Source of the DNA: Anthoceros angustus
Lineage: Eukaryota; Streptophyta; Anthocerotopsida; Anthocerotales; Anthocerotaceae
Assembly: GCA_010909165.1 (NCBI GenBank)
Contig: MU008189.1
Span: 186,001 to 250,000 of the forward strand
Length of the DNA stretch: 64,000 nucleotides
Direction of reading: 5' to 3'
Position 1 is the stretch's first letter, and each line of letters begins with the position of its first letter. Positions 22,160-33,859 of the stretch are shown one piece after another. The notes beneath the pieces were generated by a model. The model saw only the letters and a list, made by a program, of their open reading frames with translations. It was not told the DNA's origin and searched no databases. The position numbers and the translations under genes are program-made.

Positions 22160-24480
22160 ATACGTGTTGTCCAAGCTTGAAAAGCCGCAGAGAGGAAAGA
22201 AGGAAACCTTGCAGCGATGTGGAGAGGTTTCACACCCACGCGATCAAGTGGCCTCACTGAGTTGCAGTGCAATACGGTGGTTCGCTAAAGGCCCGGGTTC
22301 TAAGATGGGGAGACACGAAGGTTACAAGCGGAGAAGAATTTGGGCAAGGCTATCAAGGCGGCGCTAAACTATGAGGAATCCAACCCGCAAGGGAGGAGGA
22401 AGGCTAAGAAGGAGAAGAAGAAGCCTGATCGAAAAAAGAAGGGATCCTCATCCTCCTAAGGAAGTTCATCGTGAAGAAAGCTCCACGTAAGATTCCACGT
22501 AAAGTTCCTGAGGAGGAAACGAGTGACAGCTGAGGAAGGCCATCGATGAGGAGCGCCAAATGGAAAAAGAAATGAAGGGTCGCACGGACAACAAGGAGTC
22601 GGGCAAGGGCAAAACAGAGGCGATGTACGCAAAGAAGGACGCGAATAAAGGAGGAGGGAGGCCGAGGTAGCACAAGAAAGTAGAACAACAGGGAACAAGA
22701 TGGAGGAGATGATGGCAAAATTCGAAATTCCATCTTAATGCGTCAAGGAACATGAGAGGCGGAGAGTCACGAACCCACGAGCCAACCTCTTCGCTCAACG
22801 TGCAGGACACTCCAAAGCTAATTGTCCGACGACAAGGGTACACCGGGATATGAGGAAGAGGAGGAAGAGGGTCCTGGAAGATACATACCGATCCGTGGAG
22901 GTTCACCAACCCAAGTGTACCCAAAAGACCATGTACCCGCCAACCCACGAATTCCACGGGTAGGCGTCAGAATCAAGGGTAACAATCCAATGGGCACCGC
23001 CTTGTGCTATAATTGTCGCAACCTTGACACTATGCATACCGCCCTTATCCAACTCCAAGGCAATGGAGATTTTGATAAACTATGTCAAGATTGTAGCAGG
23101 GCATTTGGTGAAGTGTGCTCGCCAAAGCCCCGTAAAGACGGTGAGGATCGCAGCCCACCCGAACGGGAGTTCACCAACCCAAGTCCGGTCCGCCATGCAT
23201 GTTGAGGACGCACTTATGGCGGTATGGGAGGATGCCGAGATTGGAACCCCGAGGAGCTTGGAGGGATTAGACGCAGAGGAAGCGATTATTATGGGGAAGC
23301 CTCCGCCATGGTCGTTAGAACAAGGAGCACAAAAGCAAAAGAGAGGCGACGGGGAAAAAGAAGAAAGGAGGCGGATACGACCACGGATCGATGAGGGAGA
23401 GAGTGTCGCCACCACTGGGCGGAAATACCAACACCGGAACGCTACAAAGATTTAGAAAAAACAAGTCCCGCAGTGACTTGGCGGATGGACCATATGTGCA
23501 AAAGAGTGATGCAATGAGACTTGAGTGTTCCAATGCGGAAAGGTGAATGAAGGGTCAGAGGTTGCCGAAGGGGTGGAACCCACCGATTTCAGAAAGTTAC
23601 CGAACCGAGTTAGGGTTTCCACCGACGACGGGCGAAGTCATGGATATGATACAAGAAGAATTGGCAAGGGAGGCTACGGGGAAAAGGCGGGGTGTCGATT
23701 TCCACCACCCTGTGGGAGTCCACCACCCCACCGAAGGGCCACCGCTTCAAGTCATGACGAACCGGGAACCCACACCAACCAAACTCGGATGGTAAGGTCA
23801 TGGCCACCGCTTCTTTCAATCTCGCCGAGGCCATCATGGACCAACATTTCATGATCACATTCGACAACTCCTCCGAGACAATCCGCGGTATAGGCAATGA
23901 TCGAGGGCGTTAAAAGAGGCGCAACCCAAAAGAGGCGCAATGTTCCTATACCCCCAAAGCCGCTGTGAACTTGGTATCCATGGTGGATCAAGGCCCACCA
24001 ACCTGTGGAAATTTCGGATGTGTCATCAAAGGAGTGCCTCTCGACACGGCCTGTGTAAATATTATGACAAGACACGGCTAGGAAATTGGGCTTGGATATT
24101 GAACATACTACCAAGGTTTTGAGGCTAGCCGACATGTCCGTAATGGTGCCGTGGGGAACCGACAGGGTGCTAACGACCATTGGAACCATCCCTACTTGAT
24201 GGATTATGTAGTCATCCAAAGAAAATCGCTGTGGCACGACGTCCTAATTGGCCGAACATGGATGTACGATCGCAATGCACGCCAAGTGGGGAAGGAAGTT
24301 GGTTTTAAACCGCTGGAATGGGATCCCAAGACCAAGGAGGGAAGGATGTGCCTATCGTGGAGTAAGGACATGTATGCGGTGAAACTCCAATCAAATGTAA
24401 GGGTACACTCGGCAGAGGACACGTCCGGGAGATGCAAGAGGAAGATAGGTTCCTGCTCGCACACATCTCATGGTCTCGAT
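22160..24480 (+). pseudogene. second Gag-tail and protease module within the giant element
   Basis: After the integrase zinc region the sequence turns back to Gag-like: lysine-rich tail (LGKAIKAALNYEESNPQGRRK, near 22340), a partial CCHC knuckle (AGHSKANCP near 22810), a cysteine-rich piece (CYNCRNLD...KLCQDC near 23000-23090), then a second retropepsin at about 24020-24350: PLDTACVNIMTRH (D-T-A at the catalytic place), LRLADMSVMVPWGT, MDYVVIQ, DVLIGRTWMYDRNA. Two protease modules in one element suggest template switching or an old nested insertion. Frameshifts are common. Confidence 0.5.
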
Positions 24481-24730
24481 GAGGAGCGGACTACCGCAGA
24501 GATATCCCATATACAATTAACCCGAGGGTCGTTACGGGTAACCGCCGAATGCTCCGGAAGGGGTCCGGTGATTCAACAGCAGTGGAGAAAGCCGGAGGAG
24601 GCGCCACGCAGCTCACGCCGGAGGATTTGTTTAGGGAATGGGGCATGAGAGAAGAGGAACCGGAGCCGTAAGAAGGATTCGGGTTAGCACCGCACTGCTG
24701 GAGCGCGAGTGGGTACAGGCTGATGAAGTC

Positions 24731-25308
24731 TGTCGTGGCACCAGACTTGTTTTACAAGAATATATATAGTAGCCTAGAGGTAGGCTGGCTATATATGTGA
24801 TTTTGGCCATTAGGAAATAGCTATTAATTAGCTTACCCCATATGAAGCTATTTAACTGACATTATCAGGATAGGTTATTAGGCCATTTAGGTCATTTCTA
24901 GAACCAGGGCTGCAAACCCGGCAGGTGGCTCGTGGGCTACATCATGAAGCCCGCTGCTGCAACGGCCAAAGGATCACGCGAGGTGGTGGCCTCATCACAC
25001 CGAGAGGGAGGTGCTTGCTCATGATGGCGGCCAAGACCTCAAGACTGGCGATGGCAGCTGCAACAACCAGTTGTCAAAGTCCGTGGAAAGGGAATGTTGC
25101 TGAGACTCACGCAAAACCGCGGTGTTGCTGGATTTCTGATTGGAATGCAAGGTTTTGGTGTGCATGTGGCTCAGAACGATTGCAATGTGTGTGGGTGCTG
25201 CGGCAGGTCACGGATTTACCAACTCCAGGCAGCCCGTGTAGGGCAGCCCTTTTGATTCGTATTTGCACCGAGGTGCGCCATAGCACACGTGAGCGCTGTT
25301 GGCTTGTC
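24731..25308 (+). repeat. 5' LTR of the nested element (recognisable part)
   Basis: Aligns with 35541-36105 until GGCTTGTC; the two then part. Includes the AT-rich promoter-like run AAGAATATATATAGTAGCC. The 3' part present in the right LTR (36106-36229) is missing here, so the left LTR end and primer site cannot be placed. Confidence 0.75.
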
Positions 25309-25469
25309 TACTTCGACAACTGCTTTCAATTGCTGGAGCTCACGTGTGAGGCGAGTGAGCTGGTGGAGGCGGTCGTGCAACTCTAGCAAGGCAGCATCCC
25401 CCACACGCCCTGATTGTGCAGCAGAAGCAGCTGCATTTCATCTGCAGCAAGCTGCCCAAGTCTTCCAGC

Positions 25470-25827
25470 GTTCATAGCGATCGCTCCACAGGTCGGTTGC
25501 CGTCGATTTGCATACCAGAGTGTTTGCCTTGTTGAGACGAATCTGTTGGTATCATTTTTGTCTACTTTTGAGTGCAATCCAGGGACTGAATGCCTTGGAG
25601 AGGTTGAGCACTTAGGGTTCAGGTGTGGAAATTGGCTATTTGCAGCCATCAGCGTTCATAGCGATCTCTCCACAAGTCGGTTTCCGCCGATTTGCATACC
25701 AAAGTGTTCGCCTTGTTGAGACAAATCTGTTGGTACCATTTTTGTCTACTTCCGAGTGCAATCCAAGGACTGAATGCCTTGGAAAGGTTGGGCACTTAGG
25801 GTTCAGTTGGGGAAATTGGCTATTTGC
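25470..25827. repeat. 180-bp tandem duplication in the leader
   Basis: GCGTTCATAGCGATC...TTGCATACCA...CTTGTTGAGACGAATCTGTT...TTGGCTATTTGCAGCCATCA occurs at 25470-25648 and again at 25649-25827, differing by a few bases. Confidence 0.85.
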
Positions 25828-26271
25828 AGCCATCACTTCCCTTGTTGCAGCATAGGTGCTAGGATAGTGATATTCCAGGTCCCTTTGCTTACTGAGGAGA
25901 AGGATCAGAGTTGCAGCGTTGGTGTGTTCAGGAATTTTGCGTTTCACATTGATTCTGTGGCTGGGGTTTTGCTTTCTCGGAGGCTGCCTTGCAGCACTTG
26001 CTTACCTTGCTGGTGGCTGATCTCTGGTGTGCTGTCTACATGGGCAATGCCCTCTGACGAGGAGGGAGGTAGTCCACGCCATCGACTGAGGACAAGGGAC
26101 GTGCCAGCCAGGGTCTTTGCAAGGAGGAGGCGGCCAGCACAACGGCAACGGCTGTCTCTAGGAGGAGACCCAGCGGGAGCAGATCCTGGTGCTGAGCAGC
26201 TACAACCTGCAGGCACAAGTTGGTCCCTTTGCTAACCAGGCCCCGATCCAGTTGCACCAGATTTTGGTGAC

Positions 26272-27600
26272 TTGAGGCAGGATAGTGGAGGCCAAGGTGC
26301 TGACCATTCATTGGTGATTTCAACAGCACAAGGAGGACAGACTAAAGCTGACCTCTCGGAGGGATCTGATACCATGGAGTCAGGGCCATCAAGTAGGCAC
26401 GAAAAATTCTCAGGCAGGCCTGGGACTATGTCTTTGAGAGATTTCCGCCTACGTGTGAGTGAGGCAATCAGCCGGGTGAAGTTCAAGCACGCTGCGTTGT
26501 ACAATCACCTGTACATGTTCGAACAGCTGTCTGCCTACATGGCTGATGAGGCATTGGATTTGTACGAGGCTCACCAAGCAGATTTGACTGCCACGGTGCA
26601 GACCTTGAATCCTTTGCACCAGGGGCGCTGCAGCTAGCCTACAATGCCAAGTTGCAGGCCGCCATTACAGCTCATCAACAGGCCATTGCTAATGGCACTG
26701 TTGCTGCCACCGTGCAGCCTCCTACAGTGGTGAGCCCCTCACCCCAGCGGAGAGGACAACAGCAACGCAGGGGATTGATGAGTTCATCCAGACTCCCAAG
26801 CATGCCAACCCCGTGGAGGAGTTTCTGAAGATTCTGGAAAAGGCCTTCCCCTCAAAACTCCGGAGAAAATCGCTGAGTTGGCTACTTTTGCGAGGAAGAA
26901 AGGGAGACAGTCCAGATGTGCTTCCGTAGGCTGCAAAAGCTACGTGAGGGTACTGGCATGTTGACGGATCAGGAGGCAGCGGAGAAATTCTTAGTTGCCC
27001 TGGAGGGTGATTCTCTTTTCACTTCCAGCTTGTGTCCTCCTTGGTGGACAAATATGGTGATAACTACACCTTGGAGCAAGTGCATGAAGAGGCGGAGAAG
27101 AAGGAGATCGCCACCGGTGTTCTCCTCCAAGCATGCCAAGTCCTTCCATCACTACCAGTCCATGTTCACCAACAAGGGGTCAACCACGCATGGGGAGCTT
27201 CCTCAAGGGCAGGGCCAGCTAAGCCAGCCAAGGCAGGGCAGCAGCTACTACAGCAGCAGCAGCACCGCGCAGCCTTATGCAATTACTGTGGCAGTCCAGA
27301 GCACTTGTCCACTGCATGCAAGTGTCCATCGGAGGGTTTGTTCTGCACTCACTGCCAGAAGAACGGCCATGTTGTCACGGTCTGCTTCCAGAAACATCCG
27401 GAGACGGTATCAGAAGGCAAAGGCAGAGGTTGGTGGGACAGCAGTGGCACCTACAGCTGCTGCAGCTGGAACAGCAGGGCCTTCACGGAGCAAACAGCAA
27501 CGTGACAAGGCCAAGGCCAAGAATACTGCCAATGCTGAGAAGGTCGCAACCTTGGAGGCACAACTGGCAGCATTGGCCACGCAGGTGGCCAATCTCTAGT
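26272..27600 (+). pseudogene. Gag of the nested element
   Basis: The N-terminal half (HEKFSGRPGTMSLRDFRLRV, then HLYMFEQLSAYMADEALDLY) looks like a plant Ty3 capsid. Further on, RLQKLREGTGMLTDQEAAEKF and EQVHEEAEKKE complete the capsid. Two classic zinc knuckles follow at about 27275-27400: CNYCGSPEHLSTAC and CTHCQKNGHVVTVC, both CX2CX4HX4C. The tail has a helix rich in alanine and glutamine (EKVATLEAQLAALATQVANL). The frame changes at about 26637-26900 and again at 27000. Confidence 0.78.
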
Positions 27601-28289
27601 GCTGAAGGAGCCAAACCGGCTGCAGCAGTAGAACTTGTTGCAGTACCTGAAGGAGAGGACTACGGCCTGCCACATCAGGTCTGCACAGCGGATAAGGCAC
27701 CAAGTGACAGCCAAGAGGGACGTGTTGTGATGCCGACCAGCTGGGTGGGGCATGTGCTCCCAAATACCACGCTGGACATTACATCAGCAGCTACTGGACC
27801 TGTCACTAGGCAACGAGGGGCGAGGGCAGTGATGCCTCAATCCTATGTGCCATTGCCGCCAGGTTCTGCCATTCCGATCAGGGGGCAGAGCCATTCTTCA
27901 TCCAGGTCAGAGCCAAGTGGATCAGCCCCTCAAAGGGGGCAGGGCATATCACGTGCGGAAAAATTGTACTTGCTTCCACAGGCTGTCACTGCTGAACAGG
28001 TGGCTAAGAGGCTCACGGAGATCCCACTCTTCACTCTCCAGGAGCTTGAGTTACACCCAGCCGGCTGCAGCAAATGATGCAGACACTAGAAGTTGTGGCC
28101 ACATGCAATGAGCCCGATCCTGTGGTTGCTCATGCCCGATTGTGGGAACTCCCACCAGACAGATCGTCACGCTGTGACAGCAGCCTTCAGCCCATGGAGC
28201 AGCCACGAATGCATTCCGGCTTGCTGGAAGGAGTCTGCAGTGTACAGGTGGCAGGCCAAGTTGGTGACAGACCACGAGTGCAGCCACCA

Positions 28290-28640
28290 ACAGGCTCAAC
28301 ACCGGGTTAGCAACGCTGTTGTTGATAATCGAGCAGGGCACGTGACAGTGAATGGTTACGCACCCAGGGTGGTGCTGCTTGACACAGGTGCACAGCCAGT
28401 CATAATCGGCAAGGTGCTGGCAGCCAGGTTGCATCTGAAGGGTGATGCTCTTCGCACATCACCCTGGAACATCAGGACTGCTTCCAGGGCAATTGAGCCA
28501 GTGTGTGGGAAACCATCCGACCGGTGGATATTACCCTTAACCCGGCACGCCAGATGAGATGACCTTGTCATTGCCCTGTCTTGTGACCACAGCCACCAAC
28601 TACGATGTCTTGTTGGGTCAAGAATTTTGTACCCACCAGG
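28290..28640 (+). pseudogene. aspartic protease of the nested element
   Basis: VTVNGYAPRVVLLDTGAQPV (catalytic DTGA at about 28380), then NIRTASRAIEPV and, after a frame change, TNYDVLLGQEF, the ILG-type C-terminal motif. It is the retropepsin that would mature the polyprotein. It is directly followed by the linker and the methyltransferase. Confidence 0.75.
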
Positions 28641-28740
28641 CATTGGCGTGGACAACTGGACGGAACAAGCCTTTACAGGCCTGATTGGAGACAAGGGGCT
28701 CCGTGTGGCGCATCTGCCACTGGACCTTCATGGTAAAACA

Positions 28741-30688
28741 GTTGCTGATGTGGCCTCGCTTGTAGCCTGCCAAATGGTTTGTGACATTCAGTCTTGCAAC
28801 CTTGGCGAGCTAGTGAGGGACACTGCCCATGTAGAACGGCAGCTGGAGTCTGCAGCTGATGAGGACTCACCTGGCAGTGGCAGCACTTTGTCTCAAGCCA
28901 TGGCTCATCCAGACTACCCTGCTGAGGTGGCCGCACGTTTGCAGAATGCCAAGGCTCAATTGCAACGTGTCCAGAGCCTTGTGGCTACAGGGTTGGCGCA
29001 TCCCACACAGGACAAGCTGCTGAACTGCACTGTGATCACGTGGGCACCTCTCAGCCTGAACTAACGGTGGTAGAGCTATTTGGGGTATCTGCACTGGCCT
29101 GGAGGCTTTGCTATTGACGGGCTCACTATCCGCGCTATGTCTATTGTGACAAGGACCCAATAGCCAGGGACATTGCAGCCTTCAGACTGCTTGGGCTGCA
29201 ACAGCGCTTTCACAGCAACTACCCCCAGAGGCCACTCACAGCGTTTTACGGCCTGGCCACAGGATGTGCAGTACATCCAACAGGCCCACATCCATGCTTT
29301 GGGACCTGTGGACATGGTCATCGCTGGCTGGGAATGCCAGGGGTTTTCCAGGGCAGGCCGTGGCCAAGGCTTAGAAGATGCACGTTCAGGCCTCTTTCGG
29401 GACTTGCACCAGGTGCTCGCATGGGCTCAGCAAGATAATCCACGCTGTGCTTATCTCTTGGAAAACACACCTGCCCAGCTGGACTCACGCCCACATGTGC
29501 AACAGGACATGGTGATTGTGCAGCATTATGTGGGCTCCCATTCCTTATGGATGCTGCCCAGGTGGGTAGCTATGCCCACAGGCTACGCAATTATTGGACA
29601 AACCTTGTCCCTCTTTCGGTTCAGCTAGCCTTACGTGGCACCACCAGGGATCCCCACTTGCAGCTGCAGCTGGTCTTGGAACCACATCATCAGCCCAAGC
29701 CAGTCACTGCTAGTGAGCGTGCACCTTGGTTCCCTACCAATGTGCCAGGGCAGCCGAGACAGACGTTGCCCACGCCGTGAGTTTTCCAGGCTCTTTTGCA
29801 TACAGAGCTCAAGGCAATGGCATGCTCCTTAACACTACCACTCAGCAATGGGAGGAACCTGGAGTAGAGGAGCGAGAGCCTGATGGGTTTTCCAACAGGC
29901 TCTACAGCAGCACCTCAAGTCACTCGACCCCAGCGTGCTGCAGCCATAGGCAGAGCCATGGACCTTCACGCCATTACTTGGCTGGTCAGCCTCTGCCTCG
30001 CCTTTCAATTGCACGCCAAGTTTGCAGCTGTAGCCCTTCCTAGCTTGCTGGCCAGTATGTGCCCAGCAGATGCTGTCCATTTTCCCTTTCCTGGCTACAC
30101 TCACCTACCCTTTTGGCCAGATGCTGGGGGTGGAGCAGCCTACATGGGGAAACAGGTCTGCTTTTTCCGCATCTGACCACAAGGGAAGTGAGCATGGAGC
30201 ATCAACAAAGGTCACAGCTGATAATTTCCCTTGGAAGATGGGGATGAGCTCACAGACCTGCAGAAGCAGAGGATTCACGTGCTACTGCTGAAGTATCGAG
30301 ACTGCTTCGCCTTCTCAATGAAGGAGCTGAAGAGGTGTAATGTGTTGACCTTTAGGATCAACCTTACCACCTCGGAGCCCATCTACAGGAGAAGGTACCG
30401 CCTCAGCAAGACAGAATGGGACATGGTGGACGCCCGCTGCAGGGAATTGCTGGAAGCAGGGTTGATCAGGCCCTCCAGCAGTGACTATGCTGCTGCCACC
30501 GTGATGCCGCCAAGAAGGACAGCCAAGGGCTGTGGACTGAGAAGAGGATGCGGGACTATCGTCCCATAAATGTAGCAACAGCACAGGATCGGTACCCGAT
30601 GCCGACCCCTGAAGAAATTTTTGACCGCATTGGGCAGTCAGTCTTCTTCTCCACACTTGACCTACGCCAAGGATTCAACCAGGTGCCA
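28741..30688 (+). repeat. tandem duplication, copy A (methyltransferase to start of RT)
   Basis: Copy A (1948 bp) and copy B (30689-32634, 1946 bp) are head to tail and nearly identical. Both borders carry GTTGCTGA: at 28741, at the A/B join at 30689, and at 32635 where the reverse transcriptase resumes. The 8-base identity suggests a microhomology-driven event. Copies differ mainly by 1-5-base indels. Confidence 0.92.
29056..30010 (+). pseudogene. C5-cytosine DNA methyltransferase domain, copy A
   Basis: Same domain as copy B. Here motif I is damaged (VVELFGV, lacking bases present in copy B), motif IV GWECQGFSRAGRGQG and motif VI YLLENTP are intact, motif VIII MDAAQVGSYAHRLRNYWTNL runs in frame into LALRGTTRD, and the C-terminal motifs IX (LMGFPTGST) and X (GRAMDLHAI) are present in separate frames. 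The frame breaks differ from those of copy B, so each copy keeps some parts the other has lost. Confidence 0.82.
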
Positions 30689-32634
30689 GTTGCTGATGTG
30701 GCCTCGCTTGTAGCCTGCCAAATGGTTTGTGACATTCAGTCTTGCAACCTTGGCGAGCTAGTGAGGACACTGCCCATGTAGAACGGCAGCTGGAGTCTGC
30801 AGCTGATGAGGACTCACCTGGCAGTGGCAGCACTTTGTCTCAAGCCATGGCTCATCCAGACTACCCTGCTGAGGTGGCCGCACGTTTGCAGAATGCCAAG
30901 GCTCAATTGCAACGTGTCCAGAGCCTTGTGGCTACAGGGTTGGCGCATCCCACACAGGACAAGCTGCTGAACTGCACTGTGATCACGTGGGCACCCTCTC
31001 AGCCTGAACTAACGGTGGTAGAGCTATTTGGGGGTATCTGCATTGGGCTGGAGGCTTTGCTATTGACGGGGCTCACTATCCGGCGCTATGTCTATTGTGA
31101 CAAGGACCCAATAGCCAGGGACATTGCAGCCTTCAGACTGCTTGGGCTGCAACAGCGCTTTCCACAGCAACTACCCCCAGAGGCCACTCACAGCGTTTTA
31201 CGGCCTGGCCACAGGATGTGCAGTACATCCAACAGGCCCACATCCATGCTTTGGGACCTGTGGACATGGTCATCGCTGGCTGGGAATGCCAGGGGTTTTC
31301 CAGGGCAGGCCGTGGCCAAGGCTTAGAAGATGCACGTTCAGGCCTCTTTCGGGACTTGCACCAGGTGCTCGCATGGGCTCAGCAAGATAATCCACGCTGT
31401 GCTTATCTCTTGGAAAACACACCTGCCCAGCTGGACTCACGCCCACATGTGCAACAGGACATGGTGATTGTGCAGCATTATGTGGGCTCCCATTCCTTAT
31501 GGATGCTGCCCAGGTGGGTAGCTATGCCCACAGGCTACGCAATTATTGGACAAACCTTGTCCCTCTTTCGTGCGGAGCTAGCCTTACGTGGCACCACCAG
31601 GGATCCCCACTTGCAGCTGCAGCTGGTCTTGGAACCACATCATCAGCCCAAGCCAGTCACTGCTAGTGAGCGTGCACCTTGGTTCCCTACCAATGTGCCA
31701 GGGCAGCCGAGACAGACGTTGCCCACGCCGTGAGTTTTCCAGGCTCTTTTGCATACAGAGCTCAAGGCAATGGCATGCTCCTTAACACTACCACTCAGCA
31801 ATGGGAGGAACCTGGAGTAGAGGAGCGAGAGCGCCTGATGGGTTTCAAACAGGCTCTACAGCAGCACCTCAAGTCACTCGACCCCAGCGTGCTGCAGCCA
31901 TAGGCAGAGCCATGGACCTTCACGCCATTACTTGGCTGGTCAGCCTCTGCCTCGCCTTTCAATTGCACGCCAAGTTTGCAGCTGTAGCCCTTCCTAGCTT
32001 GCTGGCCAGTATGTGCCCAGCAGATGCTGTCCATTTTCCTTTCCTGGCTACACTCACCTACCCTTTTGGCCAGATGCTGGGGGTGGAGCAGCCTACATGG
32101 GGAAACAGGTCTGCTTTTTCCGCATCTGACCACAAGGGAAGTGAGCATGGAGCATCAACAAAGGTCACAGCTGATAATTTCCCTTGGAAGATGGGGATGA
32201 GCTCACAGACCTGCAGAAGCAGAGGATTCACGTGCTACTGCTGAAGTATCGAGACTGCCTTCTCAATGAAGGAGCTGAAGAGGTGTAATGTGTTGACCTT
32301 TAGGATCAACCTTACCACCTCGGAGCCCATCTACAGGAGAAGGTACCGTCTCAGCAAGACAGAATGGGACATGGTGGACGCCCGCTGCAGGGAATTGCTG
32401 GAAGCAGGGTTGATCAGGCCCTCCAGCAGTGACTATGCTGCTGCCACCGTGATGCCGCCAAGAAGGACAGCCAAGGGCTGTGGACTGAGAAGAGGATGCG
32501 GGACTATCGTCCCATAAATGTAGCAACAGCACAGGATCGGTACCCGATGCGACCCCTGAAGAAATTTTTGACCGCATTGGGCAGTCAGTCTTCTTCTCCA
32601 CACTTGACCTACGCCAAGGATTCAACCAGGTGCG
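30689..32634 (+). repeat. tandem duplication, copy B
   Basis: Second copy of the 28741-30688 segment. It ends where GTTGCTGAGGAGGACATCAA continues the reverse transcriptase, so copy B is joined to the rest of pol. Confidence 0.92.
31004..31965 (+). pseudogene. C5-cytosine DNA methyltransferase domain, copy B
   Basis: Motif I (AdoMet binding) PELTVVELFGGICIGLEALL at about 31004-31063, then YVYCDKDPIARDIA; motif IV with the catalytic cysteine AGWECQGFSRAG (Cys codon 31287-31289; E replaces the usual P before it); motif VI LLENTP (31408-31425, usual ENV); motif VIII GSYAHRLRNYWTNL (about 31517-31558, in another frame); motif IX RERLMGF (about 31825-31850); motif X QRAAAIGRAMDLHAI (about 31885-31929). 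The order is that of a complete DNMT catalytic domain. Motif VIII resembles the AHRARYFWGNL of DNMT3-type enzymes. A linker (VERQLESAADED...AQLQRVQSLVATG) joins it to the protease. Captured DNMTs in retrotransposons are known from charophyte algae and dinoflagellates. Frameshifts lie between motifs I-IV, VI-VIII and after VIII. Confidence 0.87.
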
Positions 32635-33238
32635 GTTGCTGAGGAGGACATCAAGAAGACTGCCTTCCATGGATCTCAGCAGCTGTGGGAGTGGCTGGTG
32701 ATGCCTTTTGGATTTAAAATGCACCAGTCACCTTCCAGAGGATAATGGATCTTGTGCTGGCAGGTGCAGCATATTTGATGTGCTACATTGACGATGTCCT
32801 TGTGCACAGCGAGGATTTTGAGCAGCACTTGGCACATCTAGAGGATCTGTTCCTTAGGTTGCGGAAGGCTGAGCTCACGTGCCACCCTCCAAATGTGAGT
32901 TTGGGATGAGCACTGTAGCATACTTGGGACACAAGATCGTGCCCAATGGAGTCATGCCTCATGCAGCCAAGATCCAGGCCATTCAGCGGGTGAAGGAGCC
33001 CACCAATGTGTCAGCACTACGGGCATTTCTAGGATTGTGCAACTATTACAGGGTGTACATCCAGAATTTCAGCAGGATTGCTAAACCGCTGAACAACCTA
33101 TTGCGCAAGGACGTGGAGTGGCTGTGGGATGAGCATGCTCAACAGTCTTTTGACACCTTGAAAGAGCGGCTCAGCACATCACCCATTATGGCTCGTCCCA
33201 ATTTTGACAAGCCGTTTGTGCTATACAGACTGGAGTAG
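32220..33238 (+). pseudogene. reverse transcriptase of the nested element
   Basis: Ty3/gypsy reverse transcriptase in order: FRINLTTSEPIYRRRYRLSK, AGLIRPSSSDYAA, DYRPINVATAQDRYPMP, FFSTLDLRQGFNQV, LWEWLVMPFG, MCYIDDVLVHSEDFEQHL (YIDD at about 32784-32795), CEFGMSTVAYLGHKI, ALRAFLGLCNYYRVYIQNFS, PLNNLLRKDVEWLWD. The four catalytic-core positions are unchanged. A few 1-2-base breaks interrupt it (near 32500, 32640, 32720, 32890). The first part also occurs at 30231-30688 in duplication copy A. Confidence 0.88.
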
Positions 33239-33660
33239 TCTGGGGCTGGGTGCTGTACTTGCGCAAGAGGATGAGCAGGGAAGGAACGTGTGATTGCCTT
33301 TGCCTCACGCAGCAACAACCGTGCTGAGGCCAATTACAGCAGCTATGAGGGCGAATGCCTCGCCGCTGTTTGGGCAGTCTGCCACTTCAGACCTTACCTC
33401 TATGGGCAGCAGTTTACCCTTGTCACTGACCATCAACCCTTGAAGTGGCTGATGACAAACACAAAGCTCAGCGGAAACTTGCTCGCTGGGCCATGATTTT
33501 GCAGGATTACAACTTCCATGTGGAGCACAGGCCGGGGTGTCACATCAGAATGCGGACACCCTCTCCAGGAATCCGGATAGCAGCTGTAGGGATGCCACGG
33601 AGGCTAGGCAGGATGAGGATGATCAGCCACGAGGACAGGCAGATTTTGCTGTAGCTGCCT
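33200..33660 (+). pseudogene. RNase H of the nested element
   Basis: SLGLGAVLAQ and then VIAFASRSNNRAEANYSSYE, GECLAAVWAVCHFRPYLYG, FTLVTDHQPLKWLMTNTKLS, LARWAMILQDYNFHVEHRPG and NADTLSRN: the usual RNase H and tether of Ty3/gypsy elements, with catalytic E (GEC) and D (VTDHQPL). A frame change lies near 33480. Confidence 0.85.
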
Positions 33661-33859
33661 TGGTGGCCATGACATGCCTTGGACAGCTTGAGGTTGCAGC
33701 AGCTCAACATGTCCCCAAGGACATATGGGAGGACGTGCATACAATTCAGTTTGTGCAAACTGGCCAGCTAGGTGAAGATTGGACAGCAGCAGAATGTGAG
33801 CGGTACAGCAACGTGCTGCTGCCTACTACTGGAGAGATGGGTACCTCATCCGGAGGCAG

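Noticed and set aside
28741-31965. Methyltransferase as a bacterial restriction-modification gene or contamination
   Set aside because: It is flanked in the same direction by retropepsin and reverse transcriptase and lies inside an LTR-bounded element, with a DNMT3-like motif VIII.
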